Below, piece by piece: positions 62,595 to 64,000 of a stretch of DNA of 64,000 nt. The stretch lies in NCBI GenBank assembly GCA_020064725.1, contig JAGTWJ010000017.1, positions 1,116,001 to 1,180,000 on the forward strand, read 5' to 3'. Under the pieces are notes generated by a model. That model was not told the DNA's origin, searched no databases, and saw nothing but the letters and a program-made list of their open reading frames with translations. Each line of letters starts with the position of its first letter. The stretch's first letter is position 1. The translations under genes and the position numbers were made by a program. This DNA comes from Drechslerella dactyloides. Its lineage: Eukaryota > Ascomycota > Orbiliomycetes > Orbiliales > Orbiliaceae.

Positions 62595-63290
62595 TTTCAA
62601 CTGCATGCATTGCGCATCAGAGTTTTTTTACAATAGGTATTATGTTCTAGATAGCTGCGCGCTATCGGAGGGTGCTTCTTATCTAAAGTAGCTTCCAATT
62701 GACGCGCATTTTGGTGACGGAAGCTTTCTTTTTAGCTAGTTGGAAGGGAGGTAGGTACATAAGTAAGTTCTTCTTGCTTGGTTTTTTTGAATCGTGTGCG
62801 CCTGGTGTTTGTTAGTTGGGTTACGTAGTATGGTACATGTGCGACTGGATGTAGATGCTTGCAGGAGAGGCTTTACGCGCCCCTTGCACACAGAGCTTCA
62901 TGCGGCGGAGGTTTAGATAAGGCGGTGCTACGGTGCTTGCTCTGTAAGTCTGGTGGGAGGAGGAGGAGGAGGCAACGATTAAGAGGCTACTGCGGGGCTA
63001 GCAGCTAGCAGGTTTTAGCTACGTTAGCTGGGCTTCGCTTGACGGATGATACCGACGGCTACATTGGGATAAGTAATGGATATTGGGTAAATGTTATATT
63101 AGGCTCCAGGCGGGCGAATTAATTGAAATCGATTGGAGAAGAAAAGCGAGCGAGAGACGGGATCTCGCAACTGCATATCGATGAGGTGATGCTGTTGGAT
63201 TATTCATGCGTTACTTTATCAATCGTCCAGCTGGCTTGGCTAGGGTAGCTTGCAGGAAGGATCTTTCCACGGCATGCATGGTGGAAAAAG

Positions 63291-63307
63291 CCTGCCTGCC
63301 TGCCTGG
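63291..63307 (+). repeat. CCTG tetranucleotide microsatellite
   Basis: Four tandem CCTG units. Confidence 0.8.
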
Positions 63308-63820
63308 GCGTGGTGAGCATGAGTAAGTACGGTTTAATGTGCTATGTAATGGAGGAGAGGATGCGCTGCGGCACTTTCTTTTCCGTTTCGAGAGAGATCG
63401 GTCGCGATCGGTGGAATGGACACGCAGCACGGCGCTGCACCATGCCGGGTCGAAGGCAAATTCGCTCGACCGGCTACCACCACCAACCCCTGCCGACTGC
63501 AAGCGATTGGGGAGGAAAGTTAAATTTGGCAGTCGATTATTCTTAGAAGCGTATCTTTTCTGTTAGTAGAGCGAATCGTGGAGCTACCACCGACATGGGA
63601 GGTCGTCGACGTTCTGATCTGTCGGAACGTGGTGGTTCCCTGGACGGTGCCCAGATACCTAGCAATCATGAAACCGGCAGCGAGCGAAGGGGTAAGGTAT
63701 CGCTGTACTCGCCGGATTCGCGATTTTCGACGGCTGTGGATTTTTTTTAGCGGCGGAGGGGTGGAAGCCATCAGCCACTGGTTCGACGCCCGGCGTGCCT
63801 TTCCAGGCGACGCATTCGAC

Positions 63821-63857
63821 GTTCGTTCGTTCATTCATTCATTCAGTCGTTCATTCG
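63821..63857 (+). repeat. TTCG/TTCA tetranucleotide microsatellite
   Basis: About nine TTCN tetramers: TTCG units pass into TTCA, with one AGTCG interruption. Confidence 0.8.
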
Positions 63858-64000
63858 CATTGATGCATGCATGCAATGCAGTACGCTGCAGACGCGAGTT
63901 CACGCAGTCTCGTCCCCTAGCTACCATATCGCTCGATCGAGCAAGCGAGGCGGTCGCGAAATAGTATAATGTATAATATAGCTCTCTCAATTAACCCATC

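Larger units (their letters stand above)
60465..64000. other. Gene-poor tract with tetranucleotide repeats
   Basis: No gene recognised in 3.5 kb; the many frames are short, overlap in several phases and lack motifs. Short tetranucleotide arrays are frequent (62578-62594, 63291-63307, 63821-63857), along with many GCATGC and CTAGCTAG words. No transposase or rRNA/tRNA features were found. Confidence 0.5.

Noticed and set aside
1..64000. CRISPR arrays, rRNA or tRNA genes
   Set aside because: No regularly spaced direct repeats, no rRNA-like sequence, and no cloverleaf with a T-loop consensus was found by eye.

Overview
This is a nuclear window from a filamentous ascomycete (Pezizomycotina). The evidence is short GT-AG introns (mostly 50-90 nt), fungal-specific families (Zn2Cys6 regulator, RTA1-like membrane protein, Dsc1/DscA E3 ligase, Nur1/Mug154 nuclear rim protein, TVP38, a DUF3824-like Arg/Ser protein) and long unannotated intergenic stretches. 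I could not place it below subphylum. Exon borders were read by eye from splice signals, reading phase and homology between copies; in every complete model the exon lengths sum to a multiple of three.

Layout. 0.7-13 kb holds ordinary housekeeping genes: N-acetylglucosamine-6-phosphate deacetylase (minus), an unrecognised disordered protein, an 86-residue acyl-CoA-binding protein, an HD-domain phosphohydrolase and TVP38. 13.9-33.7 kb is the most unusual region: four paralogs (A-D), all on the plus strand, each encoding a protein of roughly 960-1080 residues with an acidic N-terminus, a prolyl-4-hydroxylase-like 2-oxoglutarate/Fe(II) oxygenase domain and a long unnamed C-terminal module (an HEYIIEG-like motif and a C-x4-6-C-x2-C knuckle). 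Only D keeps the full HxD...H...R active site. A, B and C have lost HxD and carry Lys instead of Arg, and all three have an extra intron exactly where the HxD segment lies in D. Copy C also carries a 2-bp frameshift. A secreted Thr-rich, Cys-rich gene and about 2.4 kb without a recognisable gene sit between B and C.

35-50 kb carries an Arg/Ser-rich DUF3824-like protein, a cytochrome P450 convergent with an RTA1-like gene, a long poor stretch with a possible decayed gene, and a Zn2Cys6 transcription factor whose single intron appears to be GC-AG. 50-56.6 kb carries a divergent pair, Nur1/Mug154-like (minus) and Dsc1/DscA-like RING E3 ligase (plus), followed by shattered, inverted pieces of a pogo/Fot1-like transposase. 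58-60.5 kb is a type II membrane glycosyltransferase with an RRGD motif. The last 3.5 kb is a gene-poor tract with tetranucleotide repeats.

The genes outside the A-D array do not form an obvious pathway; the P450/RTA1 pair is the only other hint of functional linkage. The array looks like a local expansion in which an enzyme has given rise to probable pseudoenzymes.
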